Position numbers and translations under genes: made by a program. A DNA stretch of 64,000 nucleotides, taken from Microstegium vimineum (lineage: Eukaryota; Streptophyta; Magnoliopsida; Poales; Poaceae). Where the stretch lies: positions 24,213,305 through 24,277,304 of the forward strand of contig CM039129.1 in the NCBI GenBank assembly GCA_022036555.1. The letters run 5' to 3'. The notes beneath the pieces were generated by a model. The model made no database searches. It had not been told where the DNA came from and saw only the letters and a program-made list of their open reading frames with translations. Below, piece after piece: positions 20,234 through 32,577 of the stretch (the first letter of the stretch is position 1; every line of letters starts with the position of its first letter).

Positions 20234-20270
20234 AAAAAGAAGAGGGTGGCAGTGGCAGCAGTGAAGGAGG

Positions 20271-22545
20271 ATGAAGATATCAGTCCTGCCTGACCAAATG
20301 AGACTTATAGCTTGGAATTGTCGAGGATTGAGGAATGGCCCGATAATTGAAGGCCTTCTCGAACTCCAAAAGGAGGATGCCCATAATATTTTGTTTCTCT
20401 TTGAGACGAAACATAATGGAAAGTGCTTGGAGTGGTTGCGATGGAGGTTGGGGTTGACTAGTATGGTGGCAAAGGACGGTGTAGGGGCAAGTGGTGGCCT
20501 CGTAGTTTTTTGGACAAAGTACCTTGACCTTATAGTCAAGAACATGTCTAAATATCACATAGACATGACAATAAAGGAGGAGGATGGTTTTGAATGGCGA
20601 TTCTCAGGGATTTACGGAGAATTGAAAAAAGAGAAAAAATAAAGGCGAAAAATTAAAAACATGGGATACTCTTTGTACTCTGCAAGGGTGTCTTTCCTTA
20701 CCATGGGTTTGTGTGGGCGACTTCCGTGAGGTCCTTTTTGTGCATGAGAAGGAGGGGTTCGATGAGGGAGGAGGCTGCTATGGACAACTTCAGGATGGCT
20801 GTAGAAGACTATGATCTGCATGATCTGGGCTATACTGGGGACCTGTTCACTTGGTGGAACAATGACCTCAATGCAGGGAGCTACACAAGAGAGCGGTTGG
20901 ATCGTGCCCTTACTAACACGACCTGGAGAAATAAATTCCCTCTAGTTCGGGTCATAAATAGCAATCCACGACACTCAGACCATAGACTTGTGATTGTGGA
21001 TGTAGGGGAGAGGGAGTTGCGAGGTGGGAGATACTTCGGGATATTATTTTGAGGAATTTTGAAGCTCGGTGGCTGGAGGAGGAAGACTGTGCAACAAAGG
21101 TGGAGGAGGCTTGGGGCTCGGCCCTGCTGGATGGCTCTACCACCCTTTTGGAGTTGCAAAGCCGAGTTCTAGATGAGCAGTGGGAGTGGGACCGTACAGT
21201 TGTGGGAGAACTAGAGAAGACGGTGAAAAATGCTCGGAGGAAGTTAGAAAAGTGCAGGAGGCGTGGAATATCTCAAGAGAATGTTAATAGGAAGCATGTG
21301 CTGTGGTATAAATTAGAAAGATTGGAGGACCAGTTACATGTGTACTGGAAACAGCGTGCCCACAATTCTTGGCTAGTGGAGGAGATTGGAACACAAGATT
21401 TTTTTCATGCCTTTGTTTTAGAAAGGAGGAGAAATGGGGTCCATCGCTTAGTGGAGGAGGGGGGCGGTGTCATGGAGGGAGATAGGCTGAAAACTTACGT
21501 TGCTAGCCAATACCAAGATTTCTTTTTGACACAGGCTAGCGATGTTGTGGAGGTGATCAGCTGTGTGCAGCAGCGTGTGACACACGAGCTGAGTGAGGTT
21601 TTAATGGCTCCATATTCTGGAGATGAGGTGTGGAAGGCTCTGCAAAGCATCGAGGATCTCAAGGCCCCTGGTGCGGATGGCATCCTTTTTTATAAGAAAT
21701 TTTGGGGGTTGATTGCAGAATGCGTGAAGGGAGAAGTGTTAGATGTACTGAATGTAGGAAAAATGCCACCCGGATGGAACAAAACTATAATTGTTTTTAT
21801 CACAAAGGTCGACAAACCAGACCAATCAGCTTGTGCTCTGTTCTCTATAAGTTAATTTCGAAGGTGATAGCGAACCGGTTGAAAGCTGTACTGCCAGAGG
21901 TCATCTCTCAAACTTAGAGTGCCTTTGTGCTAGGGAGGCTGATAACTAACAATTTCTTATTGGCATACGAGCTAACACATTATCTGAAGAACAAGAGGGA
22001 AGGGGCAAAGGGTGTGGCAGCAATCAAGCTATATATGAGCAAGGCGTATGACCAAGTTGAGTGGGGCCTTTTTGCACTGTATAATGATAAAGCTGGGATT
22101 CAGACAACAGTGGGTTGACCTGGTGATGAGGTGTGTCTCAACGGTGAACTACCGTATCAATGTCAATGGGGAATACATAGAGCCGATTATTCCACAGCGG
22201 GGTCTCCGGCAGAGGGACCCTCTATATCCCTATCTCTTTATTATGTGTGCTGAGGGGCTGTCTGCCATGTTGGAGAAGGCATAGTTTGATCGAAAAATTG
22301 TGGGCACCAAAGTATGTCGTATATCTGCAAGTGTCAATCATCTCTTCTTTGCGGACAACTCGCGGATTTTGATGCGAGCACGAAATGAGGAGGCTGCTGA
22401 ACTAAAAAGGATCCTAGAAGTATATGAGAGGGCGTCTGCACAAATGATCAACAAGGAAAAATCATCCATATTGTTCAGTCCAAACACAACAAGCATTAAA
22501 AGAGAACCTAAAAACAGTGCACCAATCATTAGAAAAACAAGACAT
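20271..22545 (+). pseudogene. LINE ORF2: apurinic endonuclease and reverse transcriptase, decayed
   Basis: The endonuclease begins MRLIAWNCRGLRNGPIIEGL with the FETK acidic motif, and continues through FTWWNNDLNAGSYTRERLDR to SDHRLVIVD. The RT linker and fingers run over 21049-21840 (EDLKAPGADGI). The palm has SKAYDQVEWG (about 22036-22065), IIPQRGLRQRDPLYPYLF and HLFFADNSRILMRA (about 22338-22380). The RT box normally reads FADD; here the second Asp is Asn. Frameshifts occur at about 20640, 21050, 21830 and 22070, with stops at 21916 and 22282. Inactive. Confidence 0.87.
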
Positions 22546-22559
22546 AAGGTTTTAACCAC

Positions 22560-23863
22560 GTAGGGCTTGTAACTAGAAACGTATGAGCGCAAGAACAACT
22601 AAACAAACTTTCTATTGTAAGGCATGGAAATTCAAAGGTAGGATATGGAGGTTTGATAAATGATAGAAGTGGAAGATATGATGGGTGTTGGCTAACTAGG
22701 AATATTTACAGAGAAAAGGATATATAGGTTCAATGTAGATGATTAGGACATGTCATTGATAAGAATAAAGTGGACATAAGTAGATCCATGGGCTAGTTCA
22801 CATTTGAGGGGGTGAAGGTGCTAGGCTTGGTGGAAAAGAGAATATACATGTTAATGACGAGAAGAATGGGATCATTGCTAAGCCAAGGTGAATGATAAAG
22901 GTTGAAACTAGATCAAAAATTTGTGATAGTGATGTGGTCTAGCTGGCTTAATATTGCTAGGCTTGCAAAGGAGAAGTGGATAGGTTGATGATTAGTCCGT
23001 GAAAGATTGTCAAACTTAAATAGGGGCAGCTAGCATCTAACCCATTATTTCAAGGAGATTGATCATATGATGACAAAATAGTTAAATGAAGATGTATGAA
23101 ACATACCAAGGTATGATACAGTCAAAGAGTATGAAGATCGAGATGTGATTATGATAGGACAAGATTGCAATCTGCTGATTGTCCAAGGGTTGCACATCGA
23201 TGTTTTCAGGATGCAAACATCGGTGGACAACGATCACTTCAACCATCGCAAAACATGGTCTTTGATGTACCAAGCAATGATCTGCTTTGTGGGTTTTGTT
23301 AGGTACATGTGGAGTATTGTTTGTCTAAAGGGCAAGTCTTTTGGAGCTTTTTTGTGCCGGGGAACGTGATTGTAAAACGAGTGGCATGGCTGTTTGGACA
23401 GCGAGGGAAACGGATATTGCAACCTTAGTATCCCAGCCATCATGGCACAAATGACTCAACAAATATTCAGAGGCATACTCATGTATATGAAACACATCCT
23501 GGTCAAGGGGACTGACCACTGCAGTGGCAAAATAGTGATCAAGAAAATTTGCAGGGGCGTGTGCAACTTAATGAACAACATCATGATCAAAGGACTTGAT
23601 GACCAGTGGCTAGGAAATCAAGGAACATGCATGCCAATCGGCAATGGTGCTTCTGCAAGGATGCAGGAACAACAAACACTATTTCATTAAAATCTTCAGC
23701 ATCATGGCTCCTCTAGCCGAATAAATATTTAGGGACATGTGCAACTATATGATACACTCGTGGATCAAAGGAGTTGTAAAACAGAGATGTGGATTGCCAG
23801 GAACATGCTTCACAACCAGCAGCCACGCTGCTGTCCGCTAAAGGACCGATAACGGCGACCAGA
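22560..23863. other. Unassigned AT-rich DNA
   Basis: No frame longer than 98 codons and no recognised protein motif on either strand. Short phrases such as GTAAAAC-GAG-GTGG and GGAACATGC recur loosely. It may be old retroelement interior decayed past recognition. Confidence 0.3.
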
Positions 23864-23879
23864 GGGGGGGGGGGGGGGG
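23864..23879 (+). repeat. G16 homopolymer
   Basis: Sixteen consecutive G residues. Read on the minus strand, CACCC...CTCTGGTCGCC resembles the C-run near the 3' ends of some Copia elements. The exact length may be a sequencing or assembly artefact. Confidence 0.6.
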
Positions 23880-24111
23880 TGAATGGGAGCCAACAAAAAC
23901 TTCTCCAAAATCTTGGCCCTTGTTCCAAAATCGCACCCGACACAGCCACTTGAGAAGAATGGTGCGCTGACAACCCAATGCGTGGGTGAATACCCTAGGA
24001 GATGTCCTAGAAGTATAGCGGAGCGATCGAGAAAGGCCGAAGAACAAGCCTCCGAGAGAGCAACTCAAAACAGCAAAGACCAAACAATCCCAGATTATTT
24101 GGTGGCTGGGG

Positions 24112-24502
24112 GCGGACTGTCCGCAAGAGAGTCCCGGACAGTATGCGCCCTGGTGCCGGACTGTCCGCCGACAAAAGACCCAAAAACTGAAGATTGGAAA
24201 AAGTTCTATCCAGAAAATCGGTAGAGGACTGGACTGTCCGCGCTGGTTGGCCGGACTGTCCACGCCCGGTAATAGGGTAGCGCTAGACTATCCGCGGTCT
24301 AGGCCCGAACTATCGGTTGGTCAAAATCCAAAAACATCAACTTCCTGTAGCAGTTCGGGTCACGCTATAGACCTGTCCCGGACTGTCCGCCACTTGGGGC
24401 CGGACTATCTGTGCCTGGGGACCCGAGCGGAGCTGAACTCCCCTGTGCTCGGCTCCGACCCTCGGACTATCGGCGGATGAACTATGGACTATCCGTGGAT
24501 GC
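24112..24502. repeat. Cluster of about eleven GGACTGTCCG-type palindromic motifs
   Basis: Variants of CGGACTGTCCG (arms CGGAC/GTCCG around one base) recur at irregular 20-50 base spacing, e.g. at 24113, 24160, 24230, 24251, 24378, 24400 and 24486. Decayed forms read GGACTATCCG or GACTATCGG. Such arrays are common in LTR retroelements of panicoid grasses. No encoded protein. Confidence 0.7.
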
Positions 24503-25777
24503 CTGAACAGTGCGAAAACAGGGCGATTTCAAAATCGCTTCCACCCAAATCCACCCCAAACTCAACCAAATCAACACCAACTGCAACCAAACTTGGTATG
24601 CGTGATCTTAAGGCTGTTTGGGAGCTATCTCTACAAGATCATCGCTCAATTTGGTGAGAATCCATGGAAAAGGGATGAACTCGGGAAAATCCCCAAAACG
24701 AAGAACACAAAATTGATTTCTCCCAATCTATGTCCTTGTGAGGAATTGGATGATTTCCTTTGGTAGGAATGATCAACTCATGTCCTAGCACTACTTGATT
24801 CAAGCGGAATCAACTCAAACACCACAAAACTGAAGATCTCGTCAAAACAAGAACCAGAGAGGAAAGGGGAAAAACAAAAAACGCGAAGAAGACAAGCAAA
24901 TCAAGACACCGATCTAAAAATCATGCTAACAATGGCACGAGGAGGGAAGAGCCTCCATTCCCGCAAAGCTTGGTTCATGTGTTTACACTGATTGACGGAC
25001 AAAATCAAATCGCCAACCTCATTTGCAACAAGACTAAAGAGAGGGGATACCTAGAGAGTGGAGGGAGAAATGAGGGAATGAAAGAGGTGAGAGTGCTAAG
25101 TAACCCATCATCCTTATTTAACGGCACATTTGTACATTTCCAAAAGACCGCCTAGATACATGAGAGAATCACCTAGCCCTAAAGCATTGCGGTCCAATTC
25201 TTCCGAATATTCTTCATCTTTTTATCAGACGACCCCGCTTCCTACCCGGACTTGCCGTCGCCTCGATGCAACCTCTAGGATTCCACCATGTGCCACCCCC
25301 TCTTCCTCAGAAGCTCTGCCCAGTTTTTGAAGCCCAAACCCGTAAACCGGTCCATGGTGATTTTGTGGCTCAACCACCAAACCCCGAGTTTTGAGGACCA
25401 AACACGGAAACCGTTGACTAATGGTTTTGGGGCCCAAACCATCAAACTGCTCGACACATGCCACCACGTCCTCGCTCAGCCGGTCACCAAGTCTTGAGCC
25501 GAGTATCATACTCCATACGCGTCCCCTACACTCTACTTGCACAACCGCCGTCTTGACTTGGTCAACACGGTCTACTCCATATCTTCTCACACTTGTTGAT
25601 GCCAAGTGCCAACCACCGTGGCTAGTCCTCCAGCCCTCTAGTTTGTCAGTCCAAGCCTCACATCCGCCCTTCAATGCTCTTAGTCCATCGGCACGGCACA
25701 TCTCTACTTGACCTTCACCTCACTCATATGAGTGAAAATGTGTCATGATACCAAATAGCTCTACCAAAAAGATACAT
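24503..25777. other. Probable retroelement LTR/leader remnant, minus orientation
   Basis: No supported gene. A 158-codon minus-strand frame (25225-25701) has no family motif. The minus strand ends with TTTGGTATCATGACAC at about 25740-25755, resembling the TGGTATC primer site that follows a Copia LTR, but no LTR pair could be matched. Confidence 0.3.
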
Positions 25778-26241
25778 TGTAACACCCTAGTGTTAAGCTT
25801 GCATTCTTGCATATCATTTCATGAGCATGAGCATCATTAATTCATTCATATATGAAGATCATGAAATGATTAGTTAAAAAGAACCCACAACTATTTCATG
25901 TTTATGTTTGCAAAACATATGTATGATGGTTTTCCATGCTTGTTAACATAAAGTGCTTGATGTTTGATCACTAAGACCCACTTAGAAGTACTTAAGGATA
26001 CAAATGGAACAATGTTCATGTTAATGACCTTGCCTAGTTAAGCTATATGGTGTTAGAGTGCTTATGTTGGCCCTAGGAACCATTTTGTTTGACTAAAAAA
26101 ATCAACCATGTTAGAGACCTTGCATGGCAGTGAAACCTTAAACAAAGTTGCAGAGAATTTAATAAGCAACAAACTTTGTTTGATGACCAAATCTTGGTTT
26201 GAACCCTAACCTACTTGAGTTTAGCTCCTAAAGCAAAATTA
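25778..26241 (+). repeat. Outer LTR-type sequence 1, segment 1 (starts TGTAACACCC)
   Basis: The TGTAACACCC start is typical of long LTRs of grass Ty3/gypsy elements and is preceded by TACAT. AT-rich, no coding. It is interrupted at 26241 by a CACTA element and resumes at 32578. Confidence 0.55.
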
Positions 26242-26269
26242 CACTACAAGGATTCCCCCCTAATGCAAC

Positions 26270-27125
26270 GGCCTAAAAGTGTAGCAATAGGTCATAAAGT
26301 GTTGCAATAGACAAAATTACAACACAAAAAAATGGTTGTGAGGTGTTGCCACTGCTACTGTAGCAATAGGATTGCACAACACTTTTTTATGGTGTTGCCA
26401 TAGAATTTTCTCTATTGCAACACAATTGGATGTTCTTGCAACACCATTAAATGTTGCGAGCCATAGTACAAGCAACCACCATGAGTGTTGCCATAGTAAC
26501 TATTGCAACACAATAGGTGTTGCTAGAGATATTTGTTGCCACATACCCTAAAGGTAGCAATAGGTACACTAACAACGACAATGAATGTTGCCATAGACCC
26601 TATTGCTACGCATCAATTGCATTGCAATAGATTGACCACCTATTGCTACACTACCTCTGTGGTTGCTATAAGTAGACTCTCTATTGCCACAACAAATATT
26701 TGGTTGCTATAGGTGGAACCCTCTATTGCCACGACAATTTCTTGGTTGCTAAAGGTGGCCTCTTTATTGCCACACTTTTCCATGTGGTTGCTATAGTTGG
26801 AACCCTCTATTGCCACGACAAATGTTTTGGTTGCTAGAGGCAGCCTCCATATTGCCACACTATATTGTGGTTGCTATAGGTAGAACCATCTATAGCTACG
26901 ACAAATGTTTTGGTTGCTAGAGGTGGCCTCTATTGCCACACTAAATGATGTGGTTGCTATATGTGGAACTCTATTACCACACCCACTGTTTTATTGGTGC
27001 GAGGTTTTTGCCACACTATTTGTTTGTTGCTATAACATATATTGCATCGTCAAATGATTATGCTCATCGCCCATATTGCAACGCTTTGTTTGGTTGCTAT
27101 GAACAATAATTGCACACCAAATAAT
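26270..27125. repeat. Left sub-terminal repeats of the CACTA element
   Basis: More than a dozen copies of short modules TTGCAACAC, TATTGCCAC(A) and GGTTGCTATA in both orientations, about 30-60 bases apart. In En/Spm the TNPA protein binds such arrays to bring the ends together. Confidence 0.85.
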
Positions 27126-27638
27126 AGATGATGAAGGAAATATTTAGACATCCATTAAACCAATATATGGTTTGTTCATACAAATCATGAATTAATGGAA
27201 GCAAAACCATCCAATATCCAACTTAGTAGATAACACATGCACAAATAAAACATATAAGGTATCCGACATAGATCACTATCTAGTTTGATCTATATGGAGC
27301 ACTGCGGCAACAATATGGTTGCATTGATGTTGATCATCCCATCGCCCGTGTGCTCCACTCAAACTCCCTCTTGCTCCTGAAAAGAATCATTAACAATTGA
27401 TATATGCATCAGGTAAACTAAAATTGTATTATTTTGGCAACAACACATAGAGTCGACAAAGTAAGCAATTCATAATCTTAAATTAAAGACTAGCATGTTT
27501 GTAGCTAAATTTGTAGTATTATTCAATAGTAAAATGTCCCATGTAAAGGCTATATGTCAAACCTAAAAGTCAATAAGGTATATACAAAAAATACTTAGTG
27601 ACACAAATCTGATTTAGAAATGTTCACAGGTAGTTGGG

Positions 27639-29907
27639 TTAGAAAAAAATCACCTGTGCATTGCCAGCTTGATCTTTCCTTTTGCTTAGTGCTCGTTTCT
27701 TAGCTGCATCATCCTTGAGTGCTTTTGTAGTAGTATAAGAAACTGTTGGATTCCCTCCTTTGTTTTGACCTGGAAGTGACTTATTCGTAGAACTCCTTCT
27801 AGTTCTGCGAGTATTACCGGTTGCTTCAGGTGTTGTAGATGTGAGTTCTGTTTCTGGCATGCTAGTAGTATGACTAGTAGTTCTCTCTTCGGTAGTTGCA
27901 AGTTGTGTTTCCAGCAGGCTGCTATGTGGGTCATCCTGCGAATCAATAGATGGAGGGAAATTAGGCCCCATACTATGGACTATGAGATAAAACATTAAAC
28001 ACTCTTCAATTCTTGAACTACCCGTTGATGTGATATTTCTTCACTTTCTGTTGTTGTTAAATTTTCTTCAATCATGTTTGTTGCTGCAACGACCTTACCA
28101 ATTTGTCCCCCATCTTTGTTACCCTACATTTAAAGTTGGATGAGAAAAATCATGTATTAGTTTGAAAGTACAAAATGATATTTGCACATTCAAATTTCAG
28201 TAGATATGCGTAATGTATACACCAAAACAACACCTTAAGTAAGAAATAAACTACAACACGCAAGGTTTTTTATTATCATGTAAACAAGATTCCATATCTA
28301 AAGGGATTAAACAACAGAAAGAAGGCATCACTGTCCAGATTTGGACAGAATCTGCCACCCCACTTTGAATAATTAATACAACTCTCTAGATCACCAAAAG
28401 TAGTGATCCAAGACAGTTTAGAAAGCTTATGAAAAACCCTATAGTTCTCATATTATCACCGAACCATGATTCCATGTTTAAACAAGCCAAACAAGATAAT
28501 TATTCAGGTCTGTTTAGAGGGCATACAGAACATGATAGAAAACTTGTAAAATCTACAACTCCAAAACCATCAGGCCTATGATCATGAAACTTTAACACAA
28601 GCAATATAAGGAAGTTATCTACAACTTTTGTATTTACCACACTCACTGAAAACATCATTTACATCACCAAAATAGTTGCATAACAAAAACTGTACATGCA
28701 GCCATTTCAGCATAAACATAGGAGAGTTCTTCACTCAAGTTAAGATGGGAGCGCACACATAGGCTATATTCAAAGTTAAGCCACTCTTATCCTAACTCAG
28801 CAACATATTAGAGTTAAAGTAAGCAAGGAGCATCACATTACTTGATTATGGCATGTTAAGATTTTACATTCATATTACCTGTTGTAAGGATGCTTGTCCT
28901 TGTATTGCTTGCATCATTGACATAAACTCTTGCCTATATGCTTCTCTATCGGCCTCCCTTGCCTTGTTCATTTCTTCCATCTGATGCCTATGTTCTTCCC
29001 TTTCAGCTTCCCTTTCAGCTTCCTGAGTTTCCATTCGTTCCTGTAGCTTTGCAAATGCATCAGCCAGTGTCGCGTCCTGACGGACACGGTACTGGTATTC
29101 CTCAGACAACAACTGCCTTCTAGTTGGGTACTTTGCCATGTATCCATTAGCATGGATCTTAGTTGATTTGCAATTTGTTGTTTCCTTGTAGGCTGCCTGG
29201 AAAATATGGTTTTGCTCCACGTCTGAGATGATATTTATATCTCCATTTGTTTCCCTCTCTAAAAGTTTGTTGTATGCATTATCCTAGCAAAAAGAGGAAA
29301 ATAAAAGTAGTTCATTCAAAAATAAATTATAGGAGTTCACTTTGCATCAATTAATAAGGTTTGTACAAACAGTTATATACTCACATAGACATCTCTAGAT
29401 TCTTGGTTTGTCCATTCCCCATTCTTAGTGTGTGTCATCATAAAAAGATCCAAATCATTTGGCTCATCACCCGTTAATGGGTCCCTCTAGTGTGGCAAGA
29501 ATGTAACAAATTAGCAATATTTTCATCATGTAAGGAAGAATGTACATGTGCTTATGAAGGTATTACCTTCTCATAGCTCAACTGAGAAAAAAACTTTGAT
29601 CCGGTCACATGGTTTATCTTTCGATTATGCCGATTCTGAGAATTCTTGTTGCTAATCGTCTGCACAAGGAGTTATTTTTTAAAATAGTGAATTGCTCTAA
29701 ACATATCCATTGATTTAGCAAATGCAACAAGCAACAATGAAATAAATGACACCAAACCTAAAATTCTTCGCTGCCAAAATACATCACCAGGTAGTGCCAT
29801 TCAACAATGTCCAATTCCTCTGGCTTGTGTCTCATTCTCTCGTCATATGTGGTGTCCAAAACGAGGCATGCGCATCCAACTCCTATCTTCATGTGACATT
29901 ATATATT
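27639..29907 (-). pseudogene. TNPA-like transposon gene (Transposase_24 / Ptta-En-Spm family)
   Basis: Minus-strand exons with GT/AG borders: 29907-29758 (ends IVEWHYLVMYFGSEEF), 29659-29577 (ISNKNSQNRHNRKINHVTG), 29486-29385 (PLTGDEPNDLDLFMM), 29283-28879 (NHIFQAAYKETTN, KYPTRRQLLSEEYQYR, then a long Glu/Arg coiled coil ending FMSMMQAIQGQ), about 28124-28000 (GNKDGGQIGKVVAA), and a Ser/Thr-rich block 27995-27639. The order W-x2-LV-x-YF-x-SE, then NR-K and TGSK, is diagnostic of the family. The first exon ends in TAG where the family has Gln, so this copy is damaged. The family binds sub-terminal repeats of CACTA elements. No DDE transposase partner is present. Confidence 0.78.
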
Positions 29908-29909
29908 CT

Positions 29910-31970
29910 GCATGACGATGACCACATAAAAGAAAAACAAATTAGAATTCTATCAAATATGATAAAAATAAAAATACATACCTACAGAGGTATCAGCTAG
30001 CATGCATGCATATATATACACATATATACTTTTTTGACAAAATTACAACAATGTTATACTCACTTGAAAATTTTTGATCTCCAGTAATAAATTTCAAAGA
30101 AAATAGAATAAGTCTTCACTGCCCAGGCTTGCACCCTTTCCGTAGTAGCAATCTGTGCTGCTCCGCTGGCTAAAGTTGTAGACGAAGTGCTCCTGATTGT
30201 ATATATAGAGATATAGAAACCACCTGTATAATTGTAAGATCGATTCACTCAATGATAGGCAATCAGAGGGGCTGAATGATTGCAGAAGCCAAAAACTAAT
30301 TTTAAAAGTCCCCATAAATACAAAACCTAATTGAGCCTCGTTTTCAATTCTGGAAAGAACAATATATCTCTGCTAAAAATAATCTCGACCAAACACTGTA
30401 ACTCTGATTGACCTCAAACTTTTACGTATCAAACTGTATGGAAATTTTCAACTAACCCAACTGGAATCACGTTAATTGGAGGTTTAGAACTCAAGATATA
30501 AAATAACAAGCATGCTGATCCAGAAAGGTACGAGAATTGTTTAAGCCCAAAACTCTTGATTATGCAAAAACTATGAAAGATTAATCGATCAACTTCTTAT
30601 GTAAATAACACGATTTCCTATCACAGTTTAATATTGATCAAAATAAATATATGCTCAAGAACAAAAAATCAATCTAAATAAAAAAATAAAGAGTTCAATG
30701 GAGGAACGAGATTACCAACACATCAATAGCAAACCTTAGTCTTTATTGCATAGATGTGTTTACCTACCTGATTGCTGCCACCTGCGTGAAGGCCCGATGG
30801 TGATGGAACTGGAAGCCGGCTCACCCAGATGCCCAGTCGGCGGTCGCCCTGATCACGCCACGAACAGGAGCGCGCGGTGCATGTGCCCGACAGGCAGGCG
30901 GCGACTCGCTGGCTCGTGGCTCGCGCAGCGGTGCAGAAGGAAAGGAAATCGCGTGTCACCTCTGTCGAAAGAAAGGAAACGGAGGACAGGAGGAGTCACG
31001 TTTCTTGACCACCGGCCCTCGAGGCATCGATTCATTGGGCGTATCAGTATCACATATGTTTGGGCTGAGTACTAATAAGGTGTCCATAAACTAGGCCCCG
31101 TATTAGTATTGGATCCAATACTAATAATGTATATATATGTTTCAGCTCTTCCAATTCGTTGGGCCTTTTATTTTTGAGAAAACGGGACAGCCACTCTAGG
31201 CCCCCACGTAACTAGCCCCCCTACGTAGTACTAATAGTATTACAAACTAGATTATTAGAGTCCAACAAGCCAAATATGGTGAGCCTAAAAACCAAGCAAA
31301 CTCTTCCATCAACAATATTGGCAGCGATATTTTTTAATCAAAGCTTTTTTTAACTGTTTTATATAAATATTGCTTTTGGATTCAGTTTGACAAAATTTAT
31401 ATATACACATCAAGTATTATTATCATGATTATAAAGCGGCTAGAGTTTTATTTTGGCACTGTATACCTATAGTATATATGTATAGTATTCGACCCTTGCT
31501 TAGTATTATTGCCTATTATTTATTGGCTCTATATTATTTTCTAGAATAATCAACTAATAAACTAATAAACAAAGAAATTCTACTTATATGTTAGGTTTCC
31601 ATAAACTAATAAATCTACATGGTATAGGTGATAAAATCATGGAATGAGCTTTATATTTTCTATATAGTTAAATGTGTATATTTATTAATATTTGGTCTAC
31701 CCGGCAAGCCACGTAGGTCGCTATAGGCGTGGGAAAAATTTGTGACCCCTGGGACGCAAGGGCACATATTTAATATATGATATATATGGGGGTTAGGCCC
31801 CTTGGCTGTCCGATTCAGATGATGAGTGCGGCATCGACACTGCTAGTTGTACACATGATCAACGCCACAAAATCAATGGGGAGAGTTATACTTTGTCGCT
31901 TCCATGTCGTCTAGGGTGTGACACGCGTGTGTTAGGGAGAGATCGATCGATGGGGACATCCGTGTGCATC
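29910..31970. other. Promoter-side interior of the CACTA element, no gene recognised
   Basis: AT-rich apart from a GC-rich patch (30770-31030) with overlapping frames on both strands and no motif. It lies upstream of the minus-strand TNPA-like gene, so it may hold its leader and promoter; no clear TATA/ATG pair could be fixed. Confidence 0.3.
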
Positions 31971-31974
31971 TCTA

Positions 31975-32560
31975 ACCAACATGATGCTTACGGTGTGCCA
32001 TAGAAAAGAATGACAACCCAAATACATGATATTGCAACACAAAAAAATCATTGTAACAGTAACATAATATTGCATCCATATAGGATTGTAGTTGCAATAA
32101 ATACCTAGCAATTGCAACGCCATAGAAAATTATTACAACCCAGAAAATCCGTAGCAATAGGAACATGCTATTGCATCTATTCATAATTCTTGTTGCAATA
32201 ACCACCTAACAATTGCAACATCACTGAAGATTATTGCACCATAGAACAATCGTGGTAATATTTGCAAGCAAAAGCAACCAAATCTAATATAGTTGCAATA
32301 ACACCAAGTAATTGCAACGAAAATCAATAATAATGCAACTCGAAAGTTCCATGGCAATAGTAACAACTAATTGCAACACAATTTTTAAATGGTTGCAGTA
32401 ACACACCTCTATTGCAACAACAAACCACACATATTGCAACACATTTAGTCTGTTGCATTATAGGAACATATTGCAACCATTTTAGGGAAAGGTTGCCATA
32501 CGCCCCCCTAATGGCAACCAAATCAGTGGTGTTGCAATCGTGTGGTGTGGCATTAGGGAG
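31975..32560. repeat. Right sub-terminal repeats of the CACTA element
   Basis: Repeated ATTGCAAC, GTTGCAATAA and GGCAATAG modules over about 580 bases, matching the modules at the left end. They end in the terminal inverted repeat at 32550-32574. Confidence 0.85.
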
Positions 32561-32577
32561 GAATCCTTGTAGTGTTA

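Larger units (their letters stand above)
18480..22550 (+). mobile_element. L1-type LINE, 5' part with ORF1 and ORF2, 3' end missing
   Basis: Plus-strand LINE with a nucleic-acid-binding ORF1 remnant (about 18990-19475) and an ORF2 carrying endonuclease and RT. It loses homology at about 22540, just after the RT catalytic region, so the RT C-terminal domain, zinc finger, 3' UTR and tail are absent. It is therefore not the missing 5' part of the LINE at 1-1190. The start is uncertain; G-rich sequence from about 18480 may be its 5' UTR. Confidence 0.8.
26242..32574 (-). mobile_element. CACTA (En/Spm) element, 6333 bp, with a TNPA-like gene only
   Basis: 25-bp terminal inverted repeats, CACTACAAGGATTCC then CCCCTAATGC at the left and the same with one change inverted at the right. 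Target duplication TTA on both sides (26239-26241 and 32575-32577). Both ends carry dense sub-terminal repeats (TATTGCCAC, GGTTGCTAT, ATTGCAAC). A multi-exon TNPA/Transposase_24-type gene lies on the minus strand. I find no TNPD (DDE transposase) frame, so it is a non-autonomous derivative. It is inserted in an older LTR-type sequence. Confidence 0.92.

Noticed and set aside
25225..25701. 158-codon minus-strand ORF as a gene
   Set aside because: No motif, surrounded by retroelement-like DNA, and a Trp/Gly/Val-rich composition without family resemblance.
26270..32560. Regularly spaced short repeats considered as a CRISPR-like array
   Set aside because: Units are short, in both orientations, confined to the ends of a CACTA element, and the DNA is a plant genome.
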